Numbered from the stretch's first letter, positions 25,458-38,166 are shown. The stretch: DNA of 64,000 bases from Spinellus fusiger (GCA_025094145.1 JALLLS010000003.1:372001-436000), one strand, 5' to 3'. Program-made: numbers and translations. Notes: generated by a model from the sequence alone, not told the origin.

Positions 25458-28400
25458 ATGAACAACACTACACCACCTTATTCAAGTGGAGACATTTCTG
25501 GAGTATCGAACCCCAAGTCATTGAAAGAGCTGAACAAAGATGCAGCCATAGACAGCACAGTCTTGACAGTTTATAGTATTAAGCAATTAGCATCCACGGC
25601 CAACACTCTTTACAACAGCGTACTTATAAACCCTACAGTAAATTTATGAGACTAAAGCCACCATATTATACTAGGGAGAAAGTGCCTATTCCAATGGCTC
25701 TTTGGAAAGTGCCTATGTATACTACATGAAGGGCTGCAGGTATTGAAGAAAGAAAGAAAGGGGGAAGAAGGGTTCTATAATGTGTCCTGCACCTAAACTA
25801 AAGTCATTTATTAGTATAACACTCGAAGTGATTACAAGACATGTTGACTATGACAATTTCAAGAAAGAGTCTTACCATCAACAGCTGGAAAAGGTAGCCT
25901 ATAGTAATAGTAAAAAGGGAGACTTCACTCACACAATGTATCAGCGTACGGTCGATGCCTTGGATATTCTCGGGATCATCAAGCTAAGACTAGAACCTGG
26001 ATTTAAAAGCACAAGCACGGGAGATGAGCAAGTGAAGCAGGACAATGAGAGTGATTCTGAAGACATTACTCGTATTATGGAGAGATACCCTGATATGCCT
26101 TTGACCTTTGATTTCAGTTCAGAAAAGGGTTCTGCTGAGGACACTCTATCCTCTAAGATAGATACTTCATCTCTATTAGACAGTCTACCATCTGTGCCTA
26201 TGAACCTCCCCGGTACTACTCCCCAGCTTAAAACCCCAAGTATGCAAATGCCAGTTCCCAAACCCTATAAACCATCACCAGAATCTCTTTCACCACCACC
26301 ACTACCACTACCAGTCTCATCTCAGAGAGTAAACCATGTAGTGAATAGTAGCCCGGGATTCCATTCATCTTCACCCGCTCCCTATAGCACAAGCATAAAG
26401 CTCCCCCCTCTTAGTAATCATATATATTCTTCTTCTCCTATTATTCATCCCAGGGAACTTGCTAAATTGATTTGTGATACAAAAAATACATTCAGTCTAC
26501 TACTACTCGATGTTCGCCCTCGTAACACATTTCGTAGCAACTGCATCAAACACAGGTGGATTGTCCAGATTGAACCCTTGATACTTCAGAAAGAGTAAGT
26601 CATTTGCTATTCATACAGAGTGAGAATGAGAATGAGAATAAGGAGTGCGATATTTACTATAAGTGTAATGACCAGTGTTTCTTCTATCAAAATACAAGAG
26701 TCATTGATCATGAATCCTGAGTGCGATCAAGAAATATTTAAAGAGCGTAATAAGTTCGATCTTGTTGTTTATTATGACAAGAAATCAGAAGACATGGATC
26801 AGAACGATGCTCTGAAGAATCTCAGACGGGCTATTTATGAACATGAATATTCCAAGAAGTTGAGATACATGCCAATGTTACTAGTAGGAGGATTAGAGGC
26901 TTGGACATCAACCATAGGAAGTCGTGGTCTATATCAGTTTGAGACGCCAACTCAAGAAAAAGAAAGGGAGGCTTCACCAAGAAAGTCAAAAGATCAGTAT
27001 AGAGAACATTGGCTACAGGATGTAGTAGGAAAGAGTGTAGACAATAGAAATATGAAGCCAGTAAACCTTCATCATACGCTCTATGATTATGTAAGTAATG
27101 CAAAAGTACAAATCAATGACATCTGTTCATACTTTGTTACAGTTTAATCATAAGCAAGATGGTTCATCTTACCAATCTATGAGTCAGTCAAATATTCCAC
27201 AACCACCACTCCAGGGAGTCTTTAATCAGAGTAGTAACTCTGCAACTTACCACTCAGTGCCAAGAAAAATGCCCCAACCAGAGTACTATGGAGGACATGG
27301 ACACTCCAACCAGCCTACTAAAGAACCCTGTTATATCAGAAATCATGAGATACAACCCAACCAATCCTCTTTGCCTTCAGCTAAAGGAGTAGTGCCGTAT
27401 AATTCAGTATTGAAAAGACATAATACTTTCATTGATAATCCTTACTATGGATTTACCAGTACTACAAACAAGAGCTTTGGTGCACCCCCTGAACCACAAA
27501 GACCTAAAAGACCTCTTCCTCCTGTCCCACAGAACCATAGAACCAGCACCGACTATTCAATGCTTAATTCTAGTCATAGGATAGTACCAGGATCAAAGCC
27601 CCCTCAATTGCCCATGAAGCCTGCAGGATTGACAATGGCCCCTCCTCATGCCACAGATCAACGCCAAGCACCAGTATCAGATAGCTCACTTTCACAACTA
27701 GGCTTTACAAATAATGGTACAGTGGGACTAAAAAACCTGGGCAACACTTGTTTCATGAATTCCATTATTCAATGTTTGATGGGCACTCCTCCGTTTGTAC
27801 GCTACTTTACTAGTATGTTTGTTTAATCAGTAGATGGGTTTGAATGATATAACTAACTTTATCTTTTATAGGTGGATCTTTCAAACAGCATATTAATAAG
27901 AAGAATAAGCTTGGAACAGGTGGAGTATTAGCAGAGAGTTTTGCGGATTTACTGGGCGTCATGTGGAATGGTAGCTACACCTCCGTCTCACCTGCACCCT
28001 TTAGGGTAAGTCTTTTATTGTAGAGATCTATCAAATCATTTATCTTACACTTGCACTCTTATACTCTTGTATGTATAATTATAATTATCATTGTATACTG
28101 TATGAATGACTTTTAGAGAGAGCTTATAAAGTTTGCACCACAATTCTCTGGCACTGAACAACATGATTCCCAGGAATTTTTAAATTTCTTGCTGGATGGA
28201 ATTCATGAAGATGTTAACATGGTCACAGAAAGAAGACCTGCCACACCAGAAAATGCTGCAGATGAAGAAGCATTTGAAAAACTAAAGGATTGGGAAGCAA
28301 GCAGTATTGCATGGAATAAATATTTGTCTCGGAATTCAAGTGTGGTTGTGAGTCTTTTCCAGGGACAAATGCGTAGTCGCTTGAAATGTATGACATGTAA

Positions 28401-29300
28401 CAAGGTATTTATTTATTTATTATCTGTAACCTGACTAATGTACAACTATGCTAGACTTCAACTACCTACAATAGTTTTATGTCTCTATCATTGCCCATTC
28501 CTGCTAAACGTAGTGGTCCCTCCAGCGTTTCCCTTCTCCAATGTTTAGATTATTTTGTAAAAGAAGAAATCCTCGAGAAAGAAGATGCTTGGTAAAATTT
28601 TCTCATGGGCTTTATCAATTAATCCTATCTCTATCTTTCCAGGTTTTGTCCTCGGTGTAAAGCATTACGTCGTGCTACTAAGAGCCTTACTCTGTCTCGT
28701 CTTCCTGATGTTCTTCTCATTCATTTAAAGCGATTCTCATTTGATGGTCCCTTCAAGGATAAACTCGAGACTATTGTAAAATATCCTATAAAGTAAGAAA
28801 GTAGATTGTATATTTTGGAGAGACATAGACACATGAAAGCTTTGCTAATCTGGTTTGATTTATAAAGAGGGTTGGATCTATCAGGCTATATTCCTAATTC
28901 GTTAATTAATCCATCAGAAAACAGGCCATTATTAACATATGACTTGTATGGTATATCAGTAAGTTACAAATGTTTTATAACAATAAGAAGTTGAATTATT
29001 CATATCTGTACAATAGAATCATTATGGGTCATTGACTGGTGGACATTGTAAGTTGATCTCAAAATATATAATATATATTCATTATTTCTAGATACTGCAT
29101 GTGTAAGAGATGGTTATAGAGATCAGTGGCACTATTTTGATGATACTCGATTTTCTGTTTGTGGTGAAGATAAAGTCAATGTAAGTCATACAATTCCATT
29201 CTGGTTTTATTATAATTATTATAATTATTATTAATGCTATTAATACTATTAGAGTCGGGCAGCTTATAACCTGTTCTATGTGCGTTCCACTGTACAATAA
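25458..29300 (+). CDS. Ubiquitin-specific protease with USP8-type N-domain and rhodanese domain (Doa4/USP8 family)
   Basis: Deubiquitinating cysteine protease; relatives (yeast Doa4, animal USP8) act at endosomes and recycle ubiquitin from ESCRT cargo. Three parts are visible. First, a USP8/AMSH-like helical domain ([20 protein letters not shown], then [11 protein letters not shown]). Second, a rhodanese-like domain ([42 protein letters not shown]). Third, the USP catalytic core from about 27715: Cys box [30 protein letters not shown], zinc pairs CMTC and CPRC, and His box GSLTGGHYTACVRDG near 29030-29110, ending [10 protein letters not shown]. Pro-rich stretches between domains (26270-26330, 27480-27640) may bind SH3 or ESCRT proteins. 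The rhodanese loop has Tyr where active enzymes have Cys, so that domain is probably non-catalytic. About 11 exons. Confidence 0.93.
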
Positions 29301-29710
29301 TATTTTATTTTTACCCTTATCATGTGTACCTTGCTATTTTTTCAACATCAACCACCTGAGATTCGCAATCCTCAACTTGCCATACTTGCAATTAGAGATT
29401 AAGATATCACAGATACACCAATAAATCTCAATGTTATATTATTGAGGTAGTGCCTTTGTATACATTTCACATTGCTCTTTATGAGTGAGTTTTATGTACA
29501 TATTGATAGGATTGATGTTTTGATGGGAAAATATAACATTCACAGTCAAAATCATTACATACATTTCTTGGGCTAATATCTATCCATTGTAGTTTTCAAC
29601 CATGTCTATTTATCATAAAATGTAAAGTGACTAAAAAATATAATCGATGGTTTCAAATTCTATGATATTTTCATACCAAAAAATAACATACATTATTCTT
29701 TTCTTATAAT
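29301..29710. other. AT-rich spacer
   Basis: 3' flank of the USP gene with AT-rich sequence. No gene or repeat was recognised before the transposon remnant. Confidence 0.5.
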
Positions 29711-30480
29711 GTCTCAATCATCCAACACCTCAAACATCTTTCTCGGGACCCCTTAGATGTATGGGAAATATACCAGTCTCGAGACTCGTTCAATCATCTT
29801 GCAAGAGGTGCTGAGCAACACCACCTAGGCCAAGACATCTTGTATGTTTAACGTGGTTGATTCCACTGTGAGAGACATATTAAAGCACCTCAAAAGAGAC
29901 AGGCTCGATGGTGCTTTCTTCCATGAGTGACAGAAAGATAAAGATGGACGACAGGGCTCTCCAATGATCGAGAAGAACAGTAGTCAGCGATTCCTATCAG
30001 ACCAGAGAGGCCATCGGAGCAGATATAGTTATCAAGGTCTCAGAAAATATTTTGAAGAGATACCTAGATGAAATAGGCTTTCATTCTTTCAGTCCAGTAG
30101 GCAAGCCTTTTTTATATAAAGAAATAAATAGTCTTGATTTTGGTGGGCTCAAGAACCTATCAATTAGACCTACGAACAATGACAGAAGATAGTATGGTTG
30201 GATGAGTTCAGTGTGAAATTAATGAGCTATGATATGCCATCAGGGTCATCATACAGTATGGCACAGCCTTCCAGCCTTAGAATGTCTTAGAGAAGAAGTT
30301 TGGTGGTAGTGGAGTGATGGTATGAGGCTGCTTCAGTAAGAAGGGTGTTGGAAGATGGATTGTAGTGAAGGGTAGGATAATTTCCGAAAAGTACATCAAT
30401 GTCTTGGAAGAAGCCTACTGTCATAAATTCAAGTAACTCTCTCTCCTAAACCCTGGATTCATATACTGCCTACATAAGGA
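29711..30480 (+). pseudogene. Tc1/mariner-like transposase remnant, copy 2
   Basis: Read on the plus strand with many stops and frame breaks. Recognisable pieces are an HTH-like STVRDILKHLKRDRLD near 29860, LKRYLDEIGFHSFSP near 30050, DEFSVKLMSYD near 30205, GGSGVMV..GCFS near 30310, VKGRIISEKYINVLEEAY near 30370, and DNNIIHTSKQA near 30480-30510. The order is that of a Tc1 transposase. It is older or more broken than copy 1 and in the opposite orientation. Confidence 0.7.
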
Positions 30481-32047
30481 CAATAATATAATCCATACGA
30501 GCAAGCAAGCTCGATTAGAGAGTAGTTAATGGAATATTAATGTCTCTTTAATGGCACAGAAATTAAAAGGTTCTGTCTTTTTCTCCCATCCTCTTGTTCC
30601 TCTTCACTAGGTCAAAGCATCAACTCTGTCTATGATACTTTGGGCTATGAGTGTATTACTTTGTTCTTTTTCTGCCATTAAACTATTCTTGTCAACTCTT
30701 TTTTATTTCACTTAATAATCGCTATTAACTGAATAAGTAAACGTTCAAATATATATCTGGTTATCGGATACTCCAACACACACTACTGTCAATGCTGGTA
30801 TTTTATCTATTTTATTTAATAGCACCCCTGGCTCATCCTCTCTAACCTCTAATCAAGTGGTTGGTTATATTCTAATTGCCATCTGGTGATTCATATTTGA
30901 CTAAGTTCTTTTTCGGTCAGTAATTTTCATTAGCCAAGAACAATTTCATAGATATTATAGTCTTAGAACAAGATCTAGACTATTTTAATTAATTGGTTTT
31001 TTTTTGTTCACTTTCCTCATTACGATAGTCTGTGCGCATAAATAAATCTAATGTCTCTGACTTACAAAAAATACTTCAAATTGCTGTATTTTGAAAGTTT
31101 AAATTTAAGAGATCGATCACTATCATAAGAAAAAGGACTGAAATCTCTTTCATGTTTTATCCATAAGCGCTGTATTAAAACCTGAACTCTTCCAGTAAAT
31201 CTTTCTCGCACTATTTTTTAATAATCAGATTGAGCATGACAGCACTATCATGGAGATATTGACATACTAATATTCAAGTTCAGGCACTAATTTAGTTTAG
31301 CAATATTTTAAATTTATATTTAGGCGTCATTAGATGTAAGATATACAATTTTATTTCTATTTGATATTATGATATCAATGCTTGTTACTTGAACCAGAAC
31401 GATTAAAAAATATTTTAAAATAATAATCCATTTTCTCTATCAAGAATTCAGAATGAAGTAATATTAGAGGTTGTAGATACAATTGATACAAAAAGATAAT
31501 ACTTCAATTAAAGAAAGGAAAAGTACTTTTCTTTTTTAAGCTCTATTTTCTCTTATACTGAACAATGGATTTTAAAATTAAAAACTGGGTGGATAGTACA
31601 CTTTATCTGAAAATGATTGGCATAGTCTTTGAAATAAAAATCACATGCTCTTTTAAGATCATTCTTACGCAAAATCTATAATGAAATTTACTTTATTGCC
31701 TCAAAATAAAGATTCTGCTGTAACTATAATACATACAACAGTCAGTCTAAATCTGCTCATGAAGCCTATAGTTCAATAGTAGTTTATTGTTTATTTTCAA
31801 AATCATTGAGTATTTTTTCCAAACGGTTTATTAAAGATTAAAACAATTCAGTGGAATGAACTAATGAGAATAGTGAAAAGTGCAAACGAACCTTATATTT
31901 GAATTGATCTGCTTTTATTTTTATTTTTATATATAAAACAATAACCGGAATCTATTCTAACAAACAAATTTTGTTTTTGGATTCTAATTACAAGAAAGGT
32001 ATAATACCGTTTAAACATAGGACACATCTATCAAATAAATACGTTTG
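30481..32047. other. AT-rich intergenic DNA, no gene seen
   Basis: About 1.6 kb of AT-rich sequence with no ORF carrying a recognisable motif and no clear splice structure. It forms the left flank of the large palindrome. Confidence 0.5.
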
Positions 32048-32048
32048 C

Positions 32049-33258
32049 TACACACCCAAAGATTTTTGGGATATATAAGGAAATATCCTGAGAATGAAAT
32101 CGCAATATTCTTATGATTGACTAATGTGTTTGAAAAGGCCTTTTCGCTGTGTAAATGAACAACTTCAAACTCTGCTTGCCTGTTTAAGCAACAGCTATTG
32201 ACTTTGCAATTAAAAAGTATAGAATTGGCTCTAAAGACAAGAAATAGAGCTAGAATTCACTTAATATTACAACTCAGTCACCGATATTCCTCTCGTAACA
32301 TAATGTGTTATCCATAAGCCCACAGTATTTGCAGTATAATACTGCTTAAGAAAGATGTTTATTATAAGACACACAGTGAATTAACTCTAGTGGTCATTGT
32401 CCATAAAATAGAACCAAACTTAATTATATTAAGAGTATTATAACCATTCATTGAATCAATATTCATAATAACTTCAACTGTCTCACTTTAACTGGTATTA
32501 ACAATAGTACTTAATGAGAACTAAGTATTGTTTCTAATACTGTCTTTTAAGCCTAAGGCAATTAGAGTGTGAATTGTTTGACTTGTGAGTTTTATGAGTA
32601 AGGCTAGTGTATACATCACCAGAATAGAGAAAGAAAGATTATTATTTGTTTTGATATTCCCCTCTTTTTGTTATTTCCCACACTGTCCATACAACTTGAC
32701 ACCCAAGTACTCGTCAAGATGAACATAACTGAGCAAGGTATTGTGCTATTATTAACAAAGAGAAACAATAGAAGGAGGTGATAGACACTACCAAGGACTG
32801 TTTTGGAGATGAAAAGGTAAGCAGTGTCTTCATCTGGGCTTGAGCTCAATGTATTCCACAAGACACTCATTGTATTGTTATTAGGCAAGTAAAGACTCCT
32901 TTCAAGTCAGTCATAGGTGGTCTTCTACAAGGTCAGTAATGTCTAGGGTATACTCCTGAGCATATTTATCTATCTCCCAAGAATAAAGCACAAAGCTTTT
33001 AGGGTGTGGATTCTATTGCTATGAGGGAATGCACTTTGACAGCAGATATAATATTATAATAAACAATGCTATTCATAAACAATATATTCCATTGATAATA
33101 CAATTTGATATTGAGGTATCCACAAAAGGAAATAATGATTTGGATACTTACAAACCTTTTGATTTTAAACACAGTTCCATATAAGGGCAAAATTCGGGAT
33201 GGACGTAAAGGGGAGATCGTGTCACTGATTAAAAGCCAGAAATATCTCTTGGTGTGTA
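32049..33258 (+). mobile_element. Unrecognised 1.2-kb repeat element, copy 1 (left palindrome arm)
   Basis: The ends are imperfect inverted repeats: TACACACCCAAAGAT at the left and, on the other strand from the right end, TACACACCAAGAGAT. Next to the left end is the hairpin CCCAAAGATTTTTGGG. A 90-codon minus-strand ORF (32888-32616) is shared by all three copies. No transposase, RT or integrase motif was seen. Candidate classes are a non-autonomous TIR element or the interior of a small LTR element. Confidence 0.7.
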
Positions 33259-33461
33259 GTTAAACTCTCCCGTTTATTACTTTATATTGCTACGTCTTTT
33301 ATACTTTTATACTACTAGTATTTAGCTTCAGGGGTATTTTATTGAATACTACAAACTATCTTCATCCCTTAGTATTCGATAGCATCCCCTGAAGCTAAAT
33401 ACTAGTAGTATAAAAGTATAAAAGACGTAGCAATATAAAGTAATAAACGGGAGAGTTTAAC

Positions 33462-34671
33462 TACACACCAAGAGATATTTCTGGCTTTTAATCAGTGACA
33501 CGATCTCCCCTTTACGTCCATCCCGAATTTTGCCCTTATATGGAACTGTGTTTAAAATCAAAAGGTTTGTAAGTATCCAAATCATTATTTCCTTTTGTGG
33601 ATACCTCAATATCAAATTGTATTATCAATGGAATATATTGTTTATGAATAGCATTGTTTATTATAATATTATATCTGCTGTCAAAGTGCATTCCCTCATA
33701 GCAATAGAATCCACACCCTAAAAGCTTTGTGCTTTATTCTTGGGAGATAGATAAATATGCTCAGGAGTATACCCTAGACATTATTGACCTTGTAGAAGAC
33801 CACCTATGACTGACTTGAAAGGAGTCTTTACTTGCCTAATAACAATACAATGAGTGTCTTGTGGAATACATTGAGCTCAAGCCCAGATGAAGACACTGCT
33901 TACCTTTTCATCTCCAAAACAGTCCTTGGTAGTGTCTATCACCTCCTTCTATTGTTTCTCTTTGTTAATAATAGCACAATACCTTGCTCAGTTATGTTCA
34001 TCTTGACGAGTACTTGGGTGTCAAGTTGTATGGACAGTGTGGGAAATAACAAAAAGAGGGGAATATCAAAACAAATAATAATCTTTCTTTCTCTATTCTG
34101 GTGATGTATACACTAGCCTTACTCATAAAACTCACAAGTCAAACAATTCACACTCTAATTGCCTTAGGCTTAAAAGACAGTATTAGAAACAATACTTAGT
34201 TCTCATTAAGTACTATTGTTAATACCAGTTAAAGTGAGACAGTTGAAGTTATTATGAATATTGATTCAATGAATGGTTATAATACTCTTAATATAATTAA
34301 GTTTGGTTCTATTTTATGGACAATGACCACTAGAGTTAATTCACTGTGTGTCTTATAATAAACATCTTTCTTAAGCAGTATTATACTGCAAATACTGTGG
34401 GCTTATGGATAACACATTATGTTACGAGAGGAATATCGGTGACTGAGTTGTAATATTAAGTGAATTCTAGCTCTATTTCTTGTCTTTAGAGCCAATTCTA
34501 TACTTTTTAATTGCAAAGTCAATAGCTGTTGCTTAAACAGGCAAGCAGAGTTTGAAGTTGTTCATTTACACAGCGAAAAGGCCTTTTCAAACACATTAGT
34601 CAATCATAAGAATATTGCGATTTCATTCTCAGGATATTTCCTTATATATCCCAAAAATCTTTGGGTGTGTA
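33462..34671 (-). mobile_element. Unrecognised 1.2-kb repeat element, copy 2 (right palindrome arm)
   Basis: Mirror image of copy 1, with its 90-codon ORF on the plus strand (33832-34104). The outer end abuts the broken gene fragment that begins at 34673, so this junction is probably an insertion or rearrangement point. No target-site duplication was found when the left flank (before 32048) and right flank (after 34672) were compared. Confidence 0.7.
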
Positions 34672-34672
34672 G

Positions 34673-35100
34673 TTAGGATGTGAAGGTTATCAGGCACTTG
34701 TCTAAAATAATACTCCATTGATTTCATAATACCAAACCCAGCTCGCCTAAAAAAAAAGAATACTATCATTACGTTTATCAGACCTATTAAATATAAAATA
34801 AATAAATAAAAAGACCTCACCAACAAATAAAGCATGTATTGTCCAAGACTCATGGAACATATCATACTGAACTTCTAGCTGTACTACAGCATCAAAAATA
34901 ATACAAATAGCATAAATATTATAAATATGAATGAATATACTTCAAAAATTAACTTTACATTTCAACTGACACTACTCTTCCCTTAGTTTCAGGGCCAAAA
35001 GTAACAAATTGGTAGAATAGCTCTTAGGAGAGATGTCTGAGTTATAAGGGCAAAAGAACCAAAGTTTATTGTGTGATCCAGATGACTTCAAATATCCTTT
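34673..35100 (-). pseudogene. 3'-truncated multi-exon gene fragment next to the palindrome
   Basis: Minus-strand pieces look like real exons: one around 34900-34815 giving LEVQYDMFHESWTIHALFV before a GTGAGG donor, then one behind a T-rich acceptor giving AGFGIMKSMEYYFRQVPDNL, which runs into the palindrome at 34672 and soon stops. An upstream piece near 35010-34960 reads FVTFGPETKGRVVSVE before GTAAAG. No family is recognised. The coding trend ends exactly at the repeat boundary, so the gene was probably cut by it. Confidence 0.45.
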
Positions 35101-36690
35101 ACAGTAAAATCATAGAGCATGAGTAGCTCGGTGCTTTAATCAGTTGATGTGGTTACAATTCAATGTATATTTTTATGTTTTTGAATTCTTTTTATGCCAT
35201 TCTTATATTTTAGTGACCACTCTATAAAGCCTGTGATAAATTAAAATAAGAAAATCTTAAAAAATTCCAACTAAATTACAGAAAATGAATATAAGAAAAT
35301 AAATATTTATAGGATCGAAAAGTATAGAGAGAGTATTTATATATTTCAATACATCTATCTGAACAGCTTAGAAGAGGCAATTTAAGGTGTGGTAATATCT
35401 TATCCCTTACTGTATTATCCTTGGTTGGACAGATTTAGTAGAAATCCAGGCCTTTTACCCGTAACAAGACCAAAAACTATATTATCAGAAAGATGGCTCA
35501 TGTGTTGGCTAAAGTATTTCTCCTCGTTTAAAGATGGCTTGAAGAAATTGTTTCTATTGTGTATAATCTTTTCATCTGATATTGATAAACATTGCTAGAC
35601 AGGAAAGCAATACCCAATACAGCTTTGGTTATTCTATATTGAAGTTAAAGGCGGATATGGTGTGGACTTGAGTTAACATGATACTATGATGCCTTCTCAT
35701 TACACCAATTGTATCAAATATCGATCCACTGATCAATATACTATTTCTTTATGAACTTTTATTGGTTGTATGTTCTATTGCTTTACTTAGAGTCTTATTA
35801 TTGGCTATATCTGTTCGTGATTATGGTATTTTGAGGGCAGCCTTTTATTTCTATCGTCTTGTTTCAACACTTCTTTAATAACGTCAATGGTAGATTATTA
35901 TAGTTTAGGCCTGCATAGCTGATTTTATGTTGTTATTAAACTATTTCTTTTTAGCCTTACTATCTTATTGATGGTATTGATTTTAATTGGCACTTGAAGT
36001 TTTCGTTCATTTCTCGATTTCAAGCTATTGTGACTCAAATCAAATCGTATAGGAAGATGGGGTTGAATATTTGCGGGTAGTTAGGTATTTGAGTTTGAAA
36101 CGTATAGCTGATCTCCAGTATCAAGTATTAGTCTTATCCATAGAGTACGACAATTGAGTCTGCACAAAGCCTCAATTGTGCATTAGGAATGATATCAAAG
36201 AGAGAATACAGGAAATAAACCAACATAAGCAGTAGGAGAGGATGTCTACAGTAGGAAGAAAAAGAAACAGTAAGAAGAGTACACTCCAACTACCAAACCA
36301 AAATACACTTTGCCAGTGTCTAAAATGTCTAAAGATCAATAGACAGAATTATCGTCATAAATTATTCTAGCTTGGACCTAGTTATAGAAGGCAGCTTCAT
36401 TGTCCCTCTATAACCCGTTGCAAAGAGCAGTCTAACGGAGTAAAAACTCGTTGCAATCCTACACCGAGGCTGATGCATGGTGTTACATTACCAAGTATGG
36501 CTTATGTAATAAAACACAGAAGAAAATAGAATATAAAGACCATAAAATGTGGTATTTACTAACCATTTGGCCTTTGCACTCTTCTTTTGTTTATTCCTAG
36601 ACCAGCCTAAACTCATTCTTCTTGCTTTCAGAAATAAAACAAAGCAAACAAAAACCACAGTATAGTCCCCACACATCAACGTTAACATCC
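35101..36690. other. Intergenic DNA upstream of the bZIP gene
   Basis: About 1.6 kb of AT-rich sequence. A plus-strand 69-codon ORF (35389-35598) has no recognisable motif or neighbours and is not called. The 3' part (36400-36690) should contain the bZIP promoter and leader. Confidence 0.45.
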
Positions 36691-38166
36691 ATGGACACTA
36701 GTAATCCTTACATCGACTGGCTTTTCCAAGAGGGCAATGTCGCATTAGAACAAGTCCTTCCAAATGATATGCCTTTGATAGACAATGACTGCCAAAATAT
36801 CATGACTACACCAGACAACCTTATTGATAGCCAGCTGCTTGATTATATCATTGGTGAACCTAACAAACACTACACTGCACCTGAAATTGTTATAGATGCC
36901 TGTGAAAATAAAGAGATAATATTCCACTACAATGGGAATATGCCAGCCAATAACAACGCAGATTTTCACTCTCCCAAGCCCCCTGCCCAGTCAAGCAGTA
37001 AAGCTCGCCAGCGCAAAGTGTCTCGCTCTGACGAATCCAGCACAGCTAAAGGCTCAGTAAACTCAGATGATGACGAACCAACAGAAATGCAGTGGAAATC
37101 CATGAGTTCTAGTGAGCGTCGACAGATTCGTAATAAGATATCGGCACGCAACTTTAGAAACAGACGCAAAGGTAAGCTATTAAAAGGAGTTCAGCCCCTC
37201 AACGACCTGTTTCTATTAATATCAATACCCACTCTTACCTCTCTGTTTTCTATAGAATATGTAACAACGCTTGAGAGTGAAGTAGAGACATACAAAGCAG
37301 AAAATGGCCAACTCAAATTAGAGGTGCAGTGGATGCGTACAACTATGAAGAAGATGCAAGAAGAAAATGACCGTCTTCGAGTAGATTTACTTCTTTTCAA
37401 GGCAGGAGTACAGCCTGAAATGTCAGCCAATAATGGGCCATCCAATGTACAGCAATTTTCCTCTTTGCCTTGGGATGATAATACTTTTACACAAATGTCT
37501 TTACCCCGTCTATCTTCTCCTAATGGTGACACGGCCAGTCCAGCAGATTCTTCTTCAGATGATAATTTTGATAACTGGAATCTCTACTTTCCCAGAGAGA
37601 CGTATCTCAACCATGTTGCACTACCTTCTATTGACCTCAACAGCATCCTGTCTGAGAAAGATCGTCAGGCACTCTCCACAATGCCCTCAAGTGAGATATT
37701 CCGACGCTATCCTCTGTTAGCGCCTGCTCTGATGTCTATTGTATTGGAGCACACTGTGCAAATGAGCGCAAATCAATTCTTTAACACTTCTCGTCTGTTA
37801 CCACCCTCCTCCTTCCCTTCTCCCAATGTACAGACGAATTACAAACAGGCCTTCAATCTTATAGAAGATTTCATGTTTACGCCAAAGTTCAACTCAAATC
37901 GCTCGACATCCATTAAGAATATCACCGAGGATGACATTCGCAGAATGTGGGAGAACATGGTTTTAGCAAACACATCTTCAAAAGAAGACACTAAAGACAC
38001 TGTTCTGGTACAGAAGGATAACTGCATTAGTAGAGCAGGCATATACTGTCTTGTTACTTCATTAAGTCATGCAGTCAACAGACTTATCAATGGCGCTGGT
38101 ACTGTAAACGCTAACCGATGTCGAAGAAGACTACTATGCTCAAAGAAACAGTCTGCCACTGCTTAA
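36691..38166 (+). CDS. bZIP transcription factor
   Basis: Nuclear DNA-binding regulator. Exon 1 (36691-37171) and exon 2 (37256-38166) give 463 residues. The basic region RRQIRNKISARNFRNRRK (residues about 143-160) has the NX7R signature (NKISARNFR) and is joined by the intron to EYVTTLESEVETYKAENGQL, which starts the leucine zipper and long coiled coil. The N-terminus is acidic (NPYIDWLFQEGN; several Asp/Glu clusters) and may activate. A Ser-rich acidic stretch lies before the basic region. The C-terminal half has conserved-looking hydrophobic segments around the DRQALSTMPSSEIFRRYPLL motif. The start is the first ATG in the frame; upstream codons contain only a TTG. The 84-nt intron keeps the frame open if retained (see findings). 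Confidence 0.92.
   Translation: MDTSNPYIDWLFQEGNVALEQVLPNDMPLIDNDCQNIMTTPDNLIDSQLLDYIIGEPNKHYTAPEIVIDACENKEIIFHYNGNMPANNNADFHSPKPPAQSSSKARQRKVSRSDESSTAKGSVNSDDDEPTEMQWKSMSSSERRQIRNKISARNFRNRRKGKLLKGVQPLNDLFLLISIPTLTSLFSIEYVTTLESEVETYKAENGQLKLEVQWMRTTMKKMQEENDRLRVDLLLFKAGVQPEMSANNGPSNVQQFSSLPWDDNTFTQMSLPRLSSPNGDTASPADSSSDDNFDNWNLYFPRETYLNHVALPSIDLNSILSEKDRQALSTMPSSEIFRRYPLLAPALMSIVLEHTVQMSANQFFNTSRLLPPSSFPSPNVQTNYKQAFNLIEDFMFTPKFNSNRSTSIKNITEDDIRRMWENMVLANTSSKEDTKDTVLVQKDNCISRAGIYCLVTSLSHAVNRLINGAGTVNANRCRRRLLCSKKQSATA

Larger units (their letters stand above)
32048..34672. repeat. Near-perfect 2.6-kb palindrome
   Basis: Positions x and 66,720-x are complementary over 32048-33334 versus 33386-34672: two 1,287-bp arms around a 51-bp spacer (33335-33385). 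All ORFs in one arm reappear in the other at exactly mirrored coordinates, so no indels separate them. At least one mismatch exists (G at 32936 against T at 33784). Each arm consists of one small-element unit plus part of its 111-bp flank. Such a palindrome can extrude a cruciform or give a long hairpin RNA if transcribed. Confidence 0.97.
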
